Source: Bacteroidota bacterium
Lineage (GTDB): Bacteria; Bacteroidota; Bacteroidia; Chitinophagales; Chitinophagaceae
Reading direction: 5' to 3'
NCBI GenBank assembly: GCA_023430465.1
Contig: JAEZAM010000001.1
Location: 1-32,249, forward strand
DNA length: 32,249 nucleotides
The position numbers and the translations under genes were made by a program. The notes under the pieces are model-generated. The model had not been told where the DNA came from. It did no database searches and saw nothing but the letters and a program-made list of their open reading frames with translations. Below, one piece after another: positions 32,217 through 32,249 of this stretch; position 1 is the first letter of the stretch; each line of letters opens with the position of its first letter.

Positions 32217-32249
32217 TTAGCCGAATAGACCGGGGAGCCCGTTTTGAGA

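Overview
The window looks like chromosomal DNA from a member of the Bacteroidota, most likely Chitinophagaceae or a close relative. This rests on type IX secretion C-terminal sorting domains on two secreted proteins, a DUF4835/PorD-type protein, DUF4296 and DUF6660-type proteins, a TonB receptor with a CarboxypepD_reg-like N-terminus, the bamD-rpoZ-coaBC-DUF4835 order, rpsF-rpsR-rplI without ssb, and several promoters fitting the Bacteroidota pattern (TTG, about 19-21 bases, TAnnTTTG). No database search was possible, so the taxonomy is inference.

Layout. 1-1.7 kb: a hypothetical protein (-) and a DUF305 lipoprotein (+). 1.7-6.6 kb: an accessory zone ending at a tRNA-Pro gene. It holds an AAA ATPase with a C-terminal nuclease-like motif and a striking duplicated operator, then a 5'-truncated GH9 glycosidase, a secreted HExxH protein and an LprI-like protein. 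All are on the minus strand and separated by copies of one repeat that carries the tRNA-Pro terminator and the tRNA 3' end. 6.5-6.9 kb: tRNA-Pro(TGG) and tRNA-Ser(GCT). 6.9-12 kb: small metabolic and regulatory genes (SDR plus AraC pair, YdeI-like, SnoaL-like with a disrupted signal peptide, NHL lipoprotein) and palindromic intergenic repeats.

11.5-20.1 kb is a long minus-strand series. Read in transcription order it is bamD, rpoZ, terminator, coaBC, DUF4835, DUF4296, scoA, scoB, a Cys-rich DUF6660-like peptide, a TonB receptor, an AraC regulator and a VOC protein, with tight overlaps in the first part. 20.2-21.9 kb: an abundant-type OmpA protein with its own promoter and terminator. 22.1-24.8 kb: polyprenyl synthase and recJ (+). 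24.9-29.4 kb: a 1519-residue secreted multidomain nuclease-like protein with a T9SS tail (-). 29.7-30.9 kb: the ribosomal operon rpsF-rpsR-rplI. 31.1-32.2 kb: another T9SS-sorted secreted protein.

I do not see a complete new defence or mobile system. The strongest candidates for something undescribed are the repeat-partitioned cargo zone at tRNA-Pro and the ATPase/nuclease gene with its paired operators. CRISPR arrays, rRNA genes, transposases and integrases are absent from what I can read.
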